Shown: positions 38,229 to 51,850 of the stretch, in pieces
Layout: each line of letters starts with the position of its first letter
How positions within the stretch are numbered: the first letter of the stretch is position 1
NCBI GenBank assembly: GCA_028023455.1
Contig: JAQFVV010006425.1
Location: 618,001-682,000 of the forward strand
DNA length: 64,000 nucleotides
Direction: 5' to 3'
From: Epiperipatus broadwayi
Lineage: Eukaryota; Onychophora; Udeonychophora; Euonychophora; Peripatidae
Notes under the pieces: model-generated
Told to the model about the DNA's origin: nothing
Database searches by the model: none
The model's input: only the letters and a program-made list of their open reading frames with translations
Program-made: the position numbers and the translations under genes

Positions 38229-41140
38229 CATAAAATAAGTATTTAGGGTTTTTTAGCATAAATATACGGTATGTGAAAATTGTGTTTAATATGAATTTTT
38301 CAAAATCTGAAACTAGAACAGCAATTATGATAAGAAGTAGCCATAGTTTAATATTGAAAGATATTTATCTAGAGTTCTTTTACAGAATGAAAAACTTTGA
38401 TTGAACAGTTAAAATACATATAACCTTTTTGAATAAAATAAAATTGTAAGATGTTCCTTAAATTATGAGTTATAACTTGGTATTTTTTATTTTTAAAATT
38501 TGTAGCAGTATGACTTCAAAGCTCATAGTATTAATTGTCAGATGGAAAGCTTTTAACCAATATTAGTTAACATTATTACATTAATAGTAATAAAATACTT
38601 TAGATGATAGTGGTGTCTTTGGTGGTTGTCCAGCTGCCAGTATGGCTTGCAGATTCAAACAATTACTACATCTAATTTACCTGCTGAATGAAGATTGTTT
38701 ATGAAATGCATGCATAGTAAAAGAGGATAGTCAAAGTTTTTGCACTCATGTATAGTTATCACATGATAGAGTTTGAGATGAGAGGTGCAATGATAAAAAT
38801 TCAAAAAGCTTGTTAATAAAATATTTATCTATTTAAACACTTAATTGAACATATTGGTATAAACAGTTAATTATGGTCCCGTGTTTTAGAAGTAATGGTA
38901 AAGGCATAAAGTTTTAATTAATGAAGGTTGTTTTTTTTTTATATTTTTATCTCTCTAGAAAAAAAAAGTAATGTTTTTCAAATCAAAAGTTAATAAAAAT
39001 ATTATCTTGGGATTATTTTGGCATAATAGAAAAAATAACTATATGGGAGTTTTTTTTTTTAATTAAAAAAAAAGAAAGAAAGAATCACATAACATTTTGT
39101 AAAAATCAACTCAATTTCACAGGGTTTAAGGTGGTTATGGATGAGATAAAATGAGATTGGATATATTCATATTGTTCCAAAGAAAGAATATGGGGACAGA
39201 TTAAAATAGGAGCCATCACTGTCATTTTTGATGAAGATATTGAAGATATCATTAGCAGTAGATAGTTTTATTCAACTCTTGAAGAACATAGTAGCAGCAG
39301 TTCAGTTGTAAAGAGAACAGTGAAAAATAATTTTGTGGTCTGAAATACAAAATCTCAATACAAGTGAAAAATGATGTTTAAAATAAAATTGAGAAAGTCC
39401 ATATGATGAGTTTTAGCTAGAAGCTAGCATGTAACTTGTTCCCTAAAGAAAGAGTAGAAGATGAAGAATAGACCTGAAGTAATCTGCAAATAGTCTTGTC
39501 TCCACCCAAGAGCTTGACTATTTCTTTCTGTGTGTATGTTTGACCTGGAAAATTATTAGATGAATAAATGGTTAAATTTATTATGTGTGATCACTTGATC
39601 TACAATTTAGTACATTAAAATGGATAGAGTCAGTCTGATGTGAAATCTGTACTATTCCATTTTAAAAGTGGATAAATTAAACTGTGTACTCTACTGTGGT
39701 CATATGTATAAATGGAAAAGTTTACAAGAAAAAAAGCCAACAAATAAAAAAAAACTGAAAATTACAACTACAAAGAACTTTAACAAAAATAAAACTATGG
39801 CAATCTAAGTATTGTAATATGCATATTATATCTATATTTATAGATGTGTTTTTTTAAATAAGTAATAATTAATGATAGTAAATAATTATAGTATTTTTTA
39901 CTTATTGGAAAATATATTTTTCTCTTTATTTTATTTTTCCTTCAAAATGTAACTGTGTAGAATCTTTTCATTTTACAAGAAAATGAAAAGAGGGAAATAA
40001 TTCTATTTAAATTTAAGAATAATTAAGTGAAATGCTAAATGTCTACAGTAAGTTAAGATTTCTTCCTCTATAAAATCATATTTTTGAAAATATTTATGAA
40101 AGTTGGAATTATCATATCATCATGCCATTTCTTCATTTTTTTGAATTTATTTATTAATTAATTCATTAAATATTTGTGTAAAAATAGTGGTGTTAGTGTC
40201 TTTATTTTTCCAGTTATCTGTTCTATGAAATAATAATATGTATGACTTGATTTCATAACAGCATACTGTTTTAGGGATTTGTAAATTATTCAAGTAAAAC
40301 ATTTCAAATTAAAGTAGATAATGCTTATAAATTTTATTTCCCTTGTATACAATCACAATTTCCTTCGAGGCTTGTGAACTTGAGCTTGTTCTAGGGCAAT
40401 AGGGGTCAATTTTATTTATAAGTGGGTGATTATTTTTGTGTTTGAACATACAGATAAGTCTATTTATTGTATTTTGTATTTTGGAGAATATTTTGTTTAA
40501 AGTTGATCTGTATATTCATGGCACCATATAGATATAAAATTAATGATGCTCAGCATGTATCAAGATTCCTGAGATTATTTTTAAGATAGATACTATATCA
40601 CTAAAAGATGTGCATGGAGATGATTGTAATATCATGTCTTAAGTTTGGCATTAACTATTGTTTTTTTTTTAAATCCAATAATAAGGGGTGTCTATTGATA
40701 ATTCCATTATAATGTCAACAATGTGGCTTATGATTATTATTAATATTATTGTTTGGGTTTATAGCTTATTAGTATTAATATTATAACTATTTATTTTATT
40801 AAGTGCTGACTCACAGTCTCCTTATATATTATCTTCAACTTCTCAATTAGTGGTTGCCAGACTATATATATAAAATTTTAAATGTAAACATATACTCAGA
40901 CATAAAAATTATTTGAAGAATTACACTATGCTTATGAGTACTTGTTTGAACATTCATTGTAAAATGGGAAAAACTAGCAATAAGTTCATTCACAATTGTT
41001 ATATTATTAGAATTTCTTCATGCACAAATATAGCCTTGAGACTGTTAATTTAAAGAAATATTAGTAGGAAGATGGTGATGGCTATGAATATTATTCAAAA
41101 TTACTTTCCAAAATTTCTGAAGAAATGTATTGGTTGTTTT
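38229..41140. other. AT-rich stretch, nothing recognised
   Basis: No supported feature. It is slightly less AT-rich in places (38620-38670, 39120-39560) but has no motif. A short G-rich run (ggggggtgggggtg) lies at about 41149-41162, just beyond its end. Confidence 0.5.
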
Positions 41141-41556
41141 TCTTGTGTGGGGGGGTGGGGGTGCAAGAATAGAAATAAATTATTGAAATGTCAGCAAGCA
41201 ATTTGATTCATCAACTGCATATTATTTTTCTTCATCATCAATCGGGAAACTTTATTGTAGATGTATAATATTTATACTTCAGTATTAAAGTTTGAAGCAT
41301 TATTTCTATCTTTAAAATTATAATCATGTGTTCTAAGAAATTTATTTTTTATTATATATATCTAATTAATCCAATGCTAATAATATATAATTGGATTGTA
41401 AATAAAAGAAATCCATTATATCATATTTAACAGCTATGTAAAATATATATATACCAATAATTATACATAATTATTAATAATTATAGATTCGATAAGGGCA
41501 TAAAATCTCATTTGCTGAAAAAGCTTTTATGTATAATTATTACTAATATATATATA

Positions 41557-42012
41557 TAAAATTAAGAGCGTGCTAATAACTCTAAACAAGCTTCTTTTTT
41601 TTTATTTATGATAAATGCTACTACAAGAGAAGGCATTCAAATCATTTTTATCTTGGATTGTCCCCATCCCCAGACCGGTTTCGACCTATGGGTCTTTTCA
41701 GTGAGGAGTTGGGACATTAGATCTAAAAAACCAACTCAAGCAAAGCATTTATCTAAAAGATAATTGTTAGAAGAAGATCTGAAACTTTTAGACATCTACA
41801 TGTCTTTAAAGTCAGCTCTCCAACTGAAAAAATCATATGGGCCTGAACTTAATTCAGATACTCCATATATTAGTAGGCTTAGCTCTTTAATTTAGCTAAA
41901 GCCACAACAGCAAAATAATAATAGTAATAATAACAAGTCAGATGTCACATGACTTATATATAGCTTGCACTTACAAATATGTAAAATTAAGAGCGTGCTA
42001 ATAACTCTAAAC
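41557..42012 (+). mobile_element. Family-2 copy flanked by 31-bp direct repeats
   Basis: Perfect direct repeats of 31 bp (starting taaaattaagagcgtgctaa) lie at 41557-41587 and 41982-42012. Between them are gataaatgctactacaagag, cagaccggtttcgacctatg, ggtcttttcagtgaggag, tagacatctacatgtcttta, catatgggcctgaact and cagatgtcacatgacttata. These follow the order of one arm of the palindrome at 35.9-36.6 kb. So this is a single-arm, non-palindromic form. The direct repeats could be a long target duplication or terminal repeats of the element. Confidence 0.75.
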
Positions 42013-42243
42013 TTTAACTTTTGATGTTGACAAGAAATTATAAATTACTACTAATTGACAGTCTCTGAGGCTAAACATGTATTTTTCATTAACGTATAAT
42101 AGCTATTATGTTTCAGTTTTTTGTTAAAGTAAATAAGGTTCTATTTTACTTCAAACCCAAATTATTATTTGTATTTAAACCCAGAAAGCTATTGCCAATT
42201 AGTAGTAAATAATAATTTCTTGACAACAACAAAGGTTAATGTT
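42013..42243. mobile_element. Small hairpin element
   Basis: The left arm (42013-42060) has cttttgatgttgacaagaaa and aaattactactaattgac. The right arm (42194-42243) is the imperfect inverse: caattagtagtaaataataa, then ttcttgacaacaacaaagg. The centre of about 130 bp is AT-rich and non-coding. It starts directly at the end of the 31-bp direct repeat of the preceding element. Confidence 0.7.
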
Positions 42244-43194
42244 TATCTCTGTTAACATGGATATTATTTCCTCATTTCTATTTATTACAATAATAATCCA
42301 TGGAAATATTTCATTCAATTAATATATATATTACAATATTTTTTAATTAACAAACATTTATTTGTATATATATAGTATATAGTTGTTATGTATAGTATTT
42401 TTATTTATTTTTTATAATTGGTATGATTAATTCTCCAAATCCTGTTTTTTATTGCCCGAATTAGCTTTTGTCAATCAAAAATACACCTATTTATTTTGCC
42501 ATTTCCCATTTCTTAGAAGAGTATACAGTATGAAAATAATCTTAAGAGCAAATTCCAAATACACATAGATGTTTATAAAACAACACTGTAGCATGACTGG
42601 ATGATAATAATTATTAATATCATGTGGTAAATTGGGTATACTTATAACAATTTGAAAATATGATGGTAAGTGGACTAATTTTATATTTGCAAAAGCTAAT
42701 TTACTCAAAAGAAAGTCAGTTAATCGATATAAATAGTGCTTGGATAGCATATTAATTCAATGCTTATATAGCTTATAATTATGGCTAAAACTACTTATAA
42801 ATAATTGTGTCCATTATAAATCCAGAAATAAAATGAAAAAATAGGATATAAGAAATGAAAGAAGAATTTTGAAAAGTATAGACAAACTAAATAGTAACCT
42901 CAAGTGGATTTATTTTTTATTTGACATCAGGCAATTCTATTCTTTTTAAATTTAGACTGTAATAAATGTGTTTACATTTAAAAAGATTTTGTTTTTTTCT
43001 AATTAGAATCTTTACATATTATCTTTAATCATATTTTACAAAAAGACAATTAATATTGTACTTCATTATAGTATCTTAAAGAGAATCTTTTTAACATTAA
43101 TGAGAACAATATGTATTCCTGGAAATCATGGTTCACATACAGTAAAATATTATTATTTCTTACTTTTTATTTGCTTTGTTAATGCAATTCCTTG
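42244..43194. other. AT-rich stretch, nothing recognised
   Basis: No supported feature. The minus-strand frame at 42487-42750 has no motif. Confidence 0.5.
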
Positions 43195-44410
43195 AAAGTA
43201 ATTCGGTGCATGTATTATAGATAAAGTCGCCATAGGATGGCGCCGTTTTCACGCTAAAACTATAAAATATGAACATTCACGGGCCATTGATTTTATTAAT
43301 TTTTCTGTGTTTTTTTTTTGTAATGCAAAAATAAAAACAAAACAAAATCGTCTTTTTTAAATATTATTTTTTATTAACGTATACAATTTAAATAATAATA
43401 ATAAATGTAAAATAAAATCAACAAATTACAATTTGATTTGTGATTTTATATCGTATACTTTTTAAATTGTGTTACGGCTTTTTTTTTTTATCAATTTTCT
43501 ATCGGATATTTTTTTACTTGTGTTACGACTTTTTTTGTTGTTGTTTAACTAAAAAATAATAATTGTAATAAAAATAAAAGTTGTTATGGTTAAATTTAGG
43601 GTTATTGCTAGGGTTAGTTTTAGGGTTAGTTTTAGGATTAGTTTAGGGTTAGGTTTAGGGTTAGTTTTAGGGTTAGTTTCGGGTTAGTTTTAGGGTTAGG
43701 GTTAGTTTTAGGATTAGTGTTCTGTTTGTTTGTAATGCTAAAGTAAAAAAATTCAAAATCATAACCGTACTCGGACAGAAGAAAGAAACTCAAACTTTTT
43801 TAAACAACAAAAAATGCATACAAATGTCTTCTTTACTTATTAAACATGTTTATAATATTTGCTTTTTATTAAATTTACAAAAAAACCTGTATATTTGGAC
43901 TTTTCTTACTGGATATTTTTTTCATACCGCTCTTTTTTACTTCAAAAATATACAGACAATAGAATCTTCTTTATCTCGTGGAATGTTAATAACAGTACGT
44001 TACTTGACACGTTACTTAATTGCAACTCAATAAAAACATAGATATTTAACATTTTCCCAAATAAAAGTTCAATATAGTACGTTGTAAAAAGTCTTATAAT
44101 TATTGTTTTAAAAAAATCTGAGCATTTCGATAGTTTAAAATAAAAAAAAATCCAATGAAAACAACATTTCAATACAATTCAAATACAAACTCTCTCATCA
44201 AGCTGTAATTATTTTATAAATTGTGCGAATTCGGAAAATGTATTTGCTTCCATGCAACATACATGCTGTACTGCGATGCGACATAGCAGCCTGCATTCTG
44301 TAGCGCAACAAAAAAGTTGTACTATTGAAAACGTGGGTTCGAACGTGTCGGTCACGGAAAATCATTTTAATGTGTTTTGGCGTGAAAAGCGTGACATAGA
44401 TTGATGCCTT
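43195..44410. other. CpG-containing block around a telomere-like repeat
   Basis: This part differs from its neighbours in having many CpG steps, for example ggatggcgccgttttcacgc at about 43237-43256, ccgtactcggacag near 43766, and gcgaattcggaaaatg and cgatgcgacatagcagcc near 44224-44291. It also contains two related units, gttacggctttttttt (about 43471) and gttacgacttttttt (about 43522). Near 44330-44345 gtgggttcgaacgtg resembles a tRNA B-box, with tagcgcaac about 30 bp upstream, so a tRNA-derived relic is possible. It may be one inserted element. I do not recognise it. Confidence 0.45.
43592..43718 (+). repeat. Interstitial telomere-like repeat
   Basis: About 127 bp is built from GGGTTA units, mostly as the 12-mer ttagggttagtt, with variants aggatta, cgggtta and a short pure ggttagggttag stretch. 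The spelling is close to the metazoan telomere repeat TTAGGG, but most units carry an inserted TTTTA. It is therefore a degenerate or satellite-like derivative, not a pure telomeric tract. Confidence 0.88.
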
Positions 44411-47400
44411 TAGCAAAAAGATGAGTACCAAAAATTCTTTATAATAATGGAAATAATATTATTACATCGAGAAAGAGAAAAATCATCAAGATTAGCCTTC
44501 AGATAGGCATCACCATAAGAATACTATAAAGGGTCTTTAAATACCACTTTTCCAGTGTTTCTATCTATGTTACATTGATAGCATCTTCATGTCTCACTAT
44601 CCATGTGATTATTTTGCACAATAAAAAGCATTTTGTATAACTAATTTTCTTGAATTAGTTATATCACAAAAGTGAAATATATTTTAATTTATTCAATGCT
44701 ACAACAATATACCAAAATATGATTTATACCCTCCTCTCATCCAGATCTAATGTTTTTTTTTCCTCAAACAATATCGAAAATCTATATTTTAATGCAAAAG
44801 CATCAAAGTTTAAAATTAATATTTATTTTCTTCCATTACTCATTTCATGCTATCCCTGGGATTCATTATTTTAATTCTAAAAATATCAAAAGAAATATAT
44901 ATATATATGCCACATGGGAAGGCAAATACTTTATAGTTTTTATCTGTTACTGTAAATTAGTTTTCTTATAATCATAATATTGTATTATCTACATCCTTTT
45001 TTTTATTGATTAAGCAAATTTTTTATATAATTATGTCATATTAGTAGATTAGAAATTATAACATTTTATTTTAGATATAGTCTTTAAATTTTGCTAAATA
45101 TCAAGCATATTTAATTATTGCACATTGATTTACAAATGTCAGACTTTCTTCTACTATCGTTTGTGACTAACGACTTCAGATAAAAATAAGGCTTGTTAGT
45201 AATCATTTAAAAAACTAAAGATTATCTATCTCTAGTCCAAAAATGAACTTTAAACATCAGTTAAAAATGAATCTATATACTTTTCATTATTTGCAAACAC
45301 ACGAATATCTATCTACTTCTGTATTTTTATTAGCTAAAATGAGTGACTTTGTTTAACTGAAAATTTCAGATCATTTCAAAATACTATACTAACGTTTATT
45401 GACTGTTAGTTTACTTGTGGCTCGCTAGAGGTTTTTTTGTACTTCCGCATTAAATACATCTATATCTGAGCTATTAAAAGTTGTATTTATAGTAAGATTT
45501 AATAACATTTTTTAATAGCCATAACCTGTGTTTGAAGAATATTAGCTGTTACAATAATTCCAAAATAAATAGTAAATGTATATAGTTTATAATAAAATCT
45601 GTTTAAAACCGTTATAAAATTTAGAAGTGAAGAGAAATGAAATTTGGCTTGATTTTATTCTATCTCATGCATATGTTATTGCATTCATACGAATATATAT
45701 ATCAGTCAGCGTTTAATTATTTAAATAATAGTAAAAATAATAATAACAGACTATAAATTATTTGCTGCATAGAAATATTATTAACGATTTTTTGTATTCT
45801 AATTCAAAGTTATCAAAGATATGATTTTTTAAATAATGAGACAGATATTATATATGTATAGAATTGATTAAATAATGGTATTAAAATTTTATATCATTAG
45901 GATTGTTATTGAAATAAACAATTCCTGACTTCATATATTTTTCAATTCCACATCTTTTTGGCATATTTTTTACATTGTTTAATAATTTTTATAAAAAAAA
46001 TTATAAATGAAAAGTAAATAATATATAAAATTTATTAGTCCTATGCTATGAAAAATTTAGGGTGGATTCATCAACAAGTCTCTCCACTTAATTTGTTTTC
46101 CATTATGTTTCATGGCATTTTCAGAAGTTGTCAAGATGGAGAACCTAGTATACCCTAGCTTTTGTAAATGCAGGATGCTTATTCTTTGTTTGTTTTTTCA
46201 CAGTTAAAGAATTTAGTTTATATTTCAAAAATATATAAATTAGAATTGCTAGATGATAAATTATCTTCAGAATATGAGGACCTAAAAATATGAAAAGGTG
46301 GTGTTTGAAATAAATTATGAGAAGCTTTGTTTGTTTGCATATATATGTTCATTCCTTTAGTTTGATTTTCATTTGAGAAGGTCTATTTGTTTTAGATAAA
46401 ACCATGGTCATGTAAGGATTTTGGTAAAAATTTTAGATTTTATCTAGTATTGTTTTGTTGTATAGTTTTATATTTTACTTATTACTAGTATAGTGTTAGG
46501 CAGTTTTGGTTTTATCAAATTATGAATCTCAAGTAAAATTTATAGATGTCGCTATCATATAGAGAAATGTTTAATAAAAGCTGTGAATGGGATTTCAAAA
46601 TCAGTGGATATGCTTTCACCTAAAAACCTTTGTTTTCAAATTAGTCATTGAACAGCATAAATTTATTATAGTTTGTGTATATATTGATTATTATTTTTAC
46701 AAAAATGTGGTTTTGATAACAATATAGTGCTTAGATAAATACTTTATTTGAAAGTTTGCTTTAGAGCGATATCTAATTCAATGCATGTGACTTAATATCA
46801 AATAGGAAGTTGTTGCATTGACAAAAAAAAACCACATCATTAATATCCTGTTATTTTTGTGATTATTTTGAAATTATTAATGAAACTCTGATTTTTTAAA
46901 TATAAGTTGTTTTATGTATTTTTTACAAAAGTTTGTTTTGGTGATAGAAATTTTATTTCATTCCAAATACATTTTTATCACCAAGAGTTAAAATTGTGAA
47001 ATAAATCTATTGTTCTTTTTACATATTTTACTTCATTACATTTTTCATCAATTTGCAAAGATTAAATGTTATTTCTTTTTTTTTTTTTCTTTTTAACTTA
47101 CATTTATAATAAATGTTTTAACTTTTTCACATTTGAATAGTTTTGTTTTGTCTTGAATTAGTCCTTAATGATTGTTTAGATATAGCTAAACACTTTATTT
47201 TATTATTAAAACTTTTTTTTCCATAGTATGAATCAATTCATTACTTGATTCATTAAAAAATATATTTACAAATAAAAACAATCTAAAAACTCACATTTGA
47301 ACTTTATAAATATAAAAGAAAATACATTTTATAATAATTTAATGAAATCTTAGTTACTTGAACATGATATATAAAACCTGAACATGTTTCGGTTAAATCA

Positions 47401-50248
47401 GCATAAAGCTATGAAGTTCAGCTCTAAAATTTAAAACTGCAATTATATTTATTAAAATATCACAAAAGTTGTGTTGTTACAGTGTATAACAGAATATACA
47501 CAATCATAATTTTATGTTTACTATTACTATGAATTTCTTAATTTTGCATTTTAAAAATTACAATATATTTGAATAAAATCTCTAAGTATAATAATGTAAA
47601 TACTTATTTTTTAATAAGTACTAAGCATGCATTTTGAGTTTATAAATGCAAATATAACTTTCTGATTGCTTAAATGTAGTTGAAATTAACACAGAAATAC
47701 TAAAAATCCTCAGCAAGCTACATGGAAACTAACCATTAACAAATGAACTATTAAATTTGCATATATCTCACTACATATTTTCAGTATGTCTGCATTGAGT
47801 TAAACAAATATTTTGCAAAAGTAATCACAAATATTTAAATAAAGTATGAAAAATATGCAGTTTTCTGTTCATTGCTAAACAATAAATAAAGGAGTTTTAG
47901 TATTTTTACAAATGTTCTCAAAAGCTGAGTTCAAACATCTATCAATAAGTAAGTGACATTGTTAGTTTTTTTTGTAAGACTTAATTTGCATATTAATGAC
48001 ATCTTCAAATTGCTTTCAATACTAAGACATCAATATTTATTTTAATTACAGTTTCTAACATCACATGATTACAACTAAAAAAACACTGCTATAAATAGTG
48101 GCCAAAAGAATAGAAAAAAAATCCAAAAGCACAATCAATATTACCAAATTCTCAGTGTTAGCAGCTGAGAATTGTTGAGATCAAAAGGGGAGAAAACAAT
48201 GAAGAGTAACAATACATTCATTAAAATAAAACTATGCAATGGTGGAGAATTGGTTGCTCGAAGGCTTTATAAAAAGTGCACTTGAATATTAATATTAATG
48301 TTTAGAATACACTTTTACTAACTCAGAAGTGTGAGAAGGAATATACATCAATGATTTTGGTTAGTTGATATTATTTCCTCATTAATTTCAACTTCCATAA
48401 GGTATGTTTGTAAAAAAAAATCTGCCTCGCAAAAATATTATATAGCCCAAGCTTTTACTGGGCCATTATTTTGTGTATGAAAGACAAATATCTAATAGTT
48501 GAACTGTTTATATTAAAAATATAATAGCTGAATTAAAAAAAGCATTTTATTATAGGCTAGCTAAAAATAATATATTTTTAATCTTTGTTTTAAATATCAT
48601 CATATTATTTTCAATCATATCCTATTAAGTCAAATTGGATGCAATCCCTTTCTTTGTCAGCAGGATTTTTATTTCATTCATCCATCACATTATGTGATTT
48701 TTTTTTTCAAGATATTTTACAAACACAAAGAGATCAAATTTAAGGATTCAACAATTATATCATCTCTTCTAACAATATGTTTATACCTGATCCATTTCAG
48801 TCTTATAATTGTTTTCATGACATCAAGAAAATCTGTTTGCTTTCTCACAGAACTATATGAATTTTTGTCTCTTTCAGGCATTTTGTTTTTATTGCTGCTA
48901 TTTTTTCTTCAAAAAAGAATATATGTCAGAGCGCTTTAACTTGTGGAAATTTTTCCTATTACATCAAACACTACATGATCTCTTAATCAACTAAACAATA
49001 ATTATTTATTATACACTTAAATAATATTTATGAACTATGTGAATTAGAAAAATATTTTTTTTATGAGTGCTAAGTTTTTGGATTTCCAATTGCCGATTTT
49101 GTGCCATTTTATTATTAAACCAAACACAATTATGTATCTCCTCTATTAAATATATTTTCATGTCTTCATAATTAGTCATTATATAAGTGACTTCTATACA
49201 TTTAAAAGAAAAATGCTGATATAATATATCATTTGTCATAAGAGTTGTTCCTTATGTCAATTTTTAGAGCAGCTGTTTTATTGTTCTTTTCTTTTTTAAT
49301 TTTAGTTAAACTTTGTTGAAATTGAATATACAGCATTTTGTATAAGTTTTTCTTGCATTTTTATTACATCTGCTGAATAATAAATCTTATTTTGAACGAT
49401 GATTCTTTAAAATGCAAAAACTATTTGTCATAACTATTCACATAGTAATGAATTTGCATTTTTTTTAGAAAAAATATATTATTTATTTAAATAACACATA
49501 GATTTTATTTTATTGTCAACCTTTTAAACTATTGCCATAAATTAAATGTCTAGGTAGAAATAAAGATTCATTTTTTTTATGAGTGTTTCAGTTAAGCGTT
49601 TTGTAGATGTGTATGCAGATAGTTTTTTTTTGCTTTGTATATTTATTTTCATACTGAATTTTGATATTAGCGTTGTTATCAAATGCAGCTGGATGCAGCT
49701 TATGACTTTACTAAACCAACTTTCAGTTTTTTTAATTACTGATGAGGCCAGATTATTATCAGTAGTGTTTATTTTATTTTCTATCTAAAATTTGGACTAT
49801 TCTGTTACCTTTTACTATTTTTTATTAATAACCATTAGTGATCTTTATAAATTAAAATAATATAAAGAATTATACTGACTTATAGTTAAAACAATTTAGT
49901 ATAATGATCTTATTTGTTTATAATTATTTAGGAACGGTTATCATTGCAAATATTGCTAATCAATTATAAATAAGTAATATAGTTATATTAGATTGTTTTA
50001 TCAAGACGTAGACATACAATTCTCAGTATATTTATCTGGTTATCATTATGCAGTAGATATATGTATATAACTAATATAATGAAATTGTTTAAAAATACTT
50101 TGCTGAACAAATTGTTTTCAATTTTTTTTAGTTTTATTTTTTGATGTAAAGAAAAAAAAAAATTTTTATTTATTTTATCTTAAAAACAAAAATTCAATAA
50201 CTCAACAAAGTTTTTCTTTCCTTAGACTAATTGTAGTATATTTACTAT
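44411..50248. other. Nearly 6 kb of AT-rich DNA, nothing recognised
   Basis: No gene or repeat supported. Several short open frames (44750-44971, 48694-48939, 49009-49239, 49579-49788) are hydrophobic or Lys-rich and lack motifs. A slightly CpG-bearing piece lies near 45415-45460 (tgtggctcgctagagg). Confidence 0.5.
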
Positions 50249-50457
50249 CATTTTGAATGTAGGTTTAAGAAAATAAATATTCCATAATGTTTATACAATA
50301 TTTGCTCCAGCTAAGCATGCTTTTGTCGGAAGCATAACACTTGTAAACAGCCAGGCTTGCCATGATTTTGGTTTCATTAGGCAAAAGCATATTCAGCTGG
50401 AGAAAATTTTCTATAATCATTATTGAGTAATATTTTCTTAAACTAACATTTAAAATG
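50249..50457. mobile_element. Hairpin element with about 77-bp arms
   Basis: The left arm 50249-50325 (gtttaagaaaataaatattc ... tgctccagctaagcatgctt) is the inverse, at roughly 80 per cent identity by eye, of the right arm 50377-50457. The loop of about 50 bp contains tcggaagcataacacttgta and ccaggcttgccatg. No coding sequence. No second copy in the window. Confidence 0.7.
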
Positions 50458-51590
50458 TTAGTGTATATATATTGAAAATTAAATAAATAAAATTAGATCA
50501 AAAATTAAAATGTCAACTTTGTCAATAAAGAAAATAGATTGTCACATTGAAATAAATAATCAAAACAAAAGATTTTATTTTGTATATAAGCTTTAAAAAT
50601 GTATTCTTTGAAAATTCTGTATATTTAAGACATATTTTATTGAAGAATGAATTTAAATAACAAACACTCTCCATGGAATATTACATTTTAACTTATAATT
50701 ATATATAATTGCAAAAAAATGCAAAATAAAAAAATATTATTTACAGATGTTTACACTTATTTTTTGTTTATACTGGTAAATTTTCAATTGATTAATTTTC
50801 TGCTAAAAAGTTTTTATGTTGAAATAAAAACTTGAAATGAAAATGTTACATACTTAATACAAATAAATATTTAATAGTTTTCAAAAATAAATATTAACAG
50901 AGAAAAAAGCTTATTTATAAAGTTTATTTTTGTTTTCACAATGCAAATAAAAGTTTATAAATACAACATATACTTTTGCTTCTGCACTAATATAAATAAT
51001 CCCTTTTATTATTTCTAAGTACCTTTAAATAATTTCTCATGGTTTTTTAATCTCCAGTTGGTTCTAGTATCTAAATACTTTAGTCAGACTTAAATTATTG
51101 TGCAAAGCATTTTCAATTAAAATTTCAATCACCAAATGTTGAAAATTAATTCCTATCAATAAATGTTTCACATTGCTATTTATAATGTCAATGGATAGTT
51201 TACAGAAATATCAACTAAAAGATTAATTACTGAAGTGAATTTATGAAGGTTTTTCAGATTATAATTGCTTTTTGCATGTTTGCTTGCTTGCTTTTTGAAG
51301 TGAATTATTAGCCATTCTTTTGGTGATTTTAGACTTGGAAATTTTAGCTCTATTTTCATGAGTTATTATATATATTGTAACTTTAGCAAAAAAGGTTGCA
51401 AACTAGCAATCAGATGTTACATAAGATAGGCACTAGAAAAAAAATATATAAAAACTTTACTTTACTACCAATAACATAACTAATATTAAATATAAAGTCA
51501 TATAATAATTCTATTTAACTAAAGCACCAGAGTATGAATTCTCTTGTAGACAATACCACAGCTAAATATAATTATTAAAATACAAAGTTC
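50458..51590. other. AT-rich stretch, nothing recognised
   Basis: No supported feature. Confidence 0.5.
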
Positions 51591-51594
51591 TTTT

Positions 51595-51850
51595 ATAATT
51601 CAAAATATTTTATTTTAGTTCTTAAAATATCTTTATTTCAAATGTAGGTTTTTTTTATTTAGAAATATATTGTATTATATCTTAAAATATATTTATCTCA
51701 AATATAGATTCTTTCTAATTTTAAATATATATTACCTTATGTATTAAAAATATTGTATTTATCTCAAATATAAATTCTTTTGCAAGTATAAAATATCTTG
51801 ATCTCAGATATAAGTTCTTTTCAATTTTAAAATATCTTGATCCCAAGGTT
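51595..51850. repeat. Decayed minisatellite
   Basis: The theme cttaaaatatctttatctca, aatataggttcttt, aattttaaaatat recurs about five times with spacing of roughly 50-70 bp (near 51620, 51680, 51760, 51795 and 51830). Units differ by substitutions and small indels, so the array is old. Confidence 0.65.

Noticed and set aside
38590-38700. Possible tRNA-derived SINE (gcagattcaaac as B-box)
   Set aside because: No A-box at a suitable distance and no second copy.
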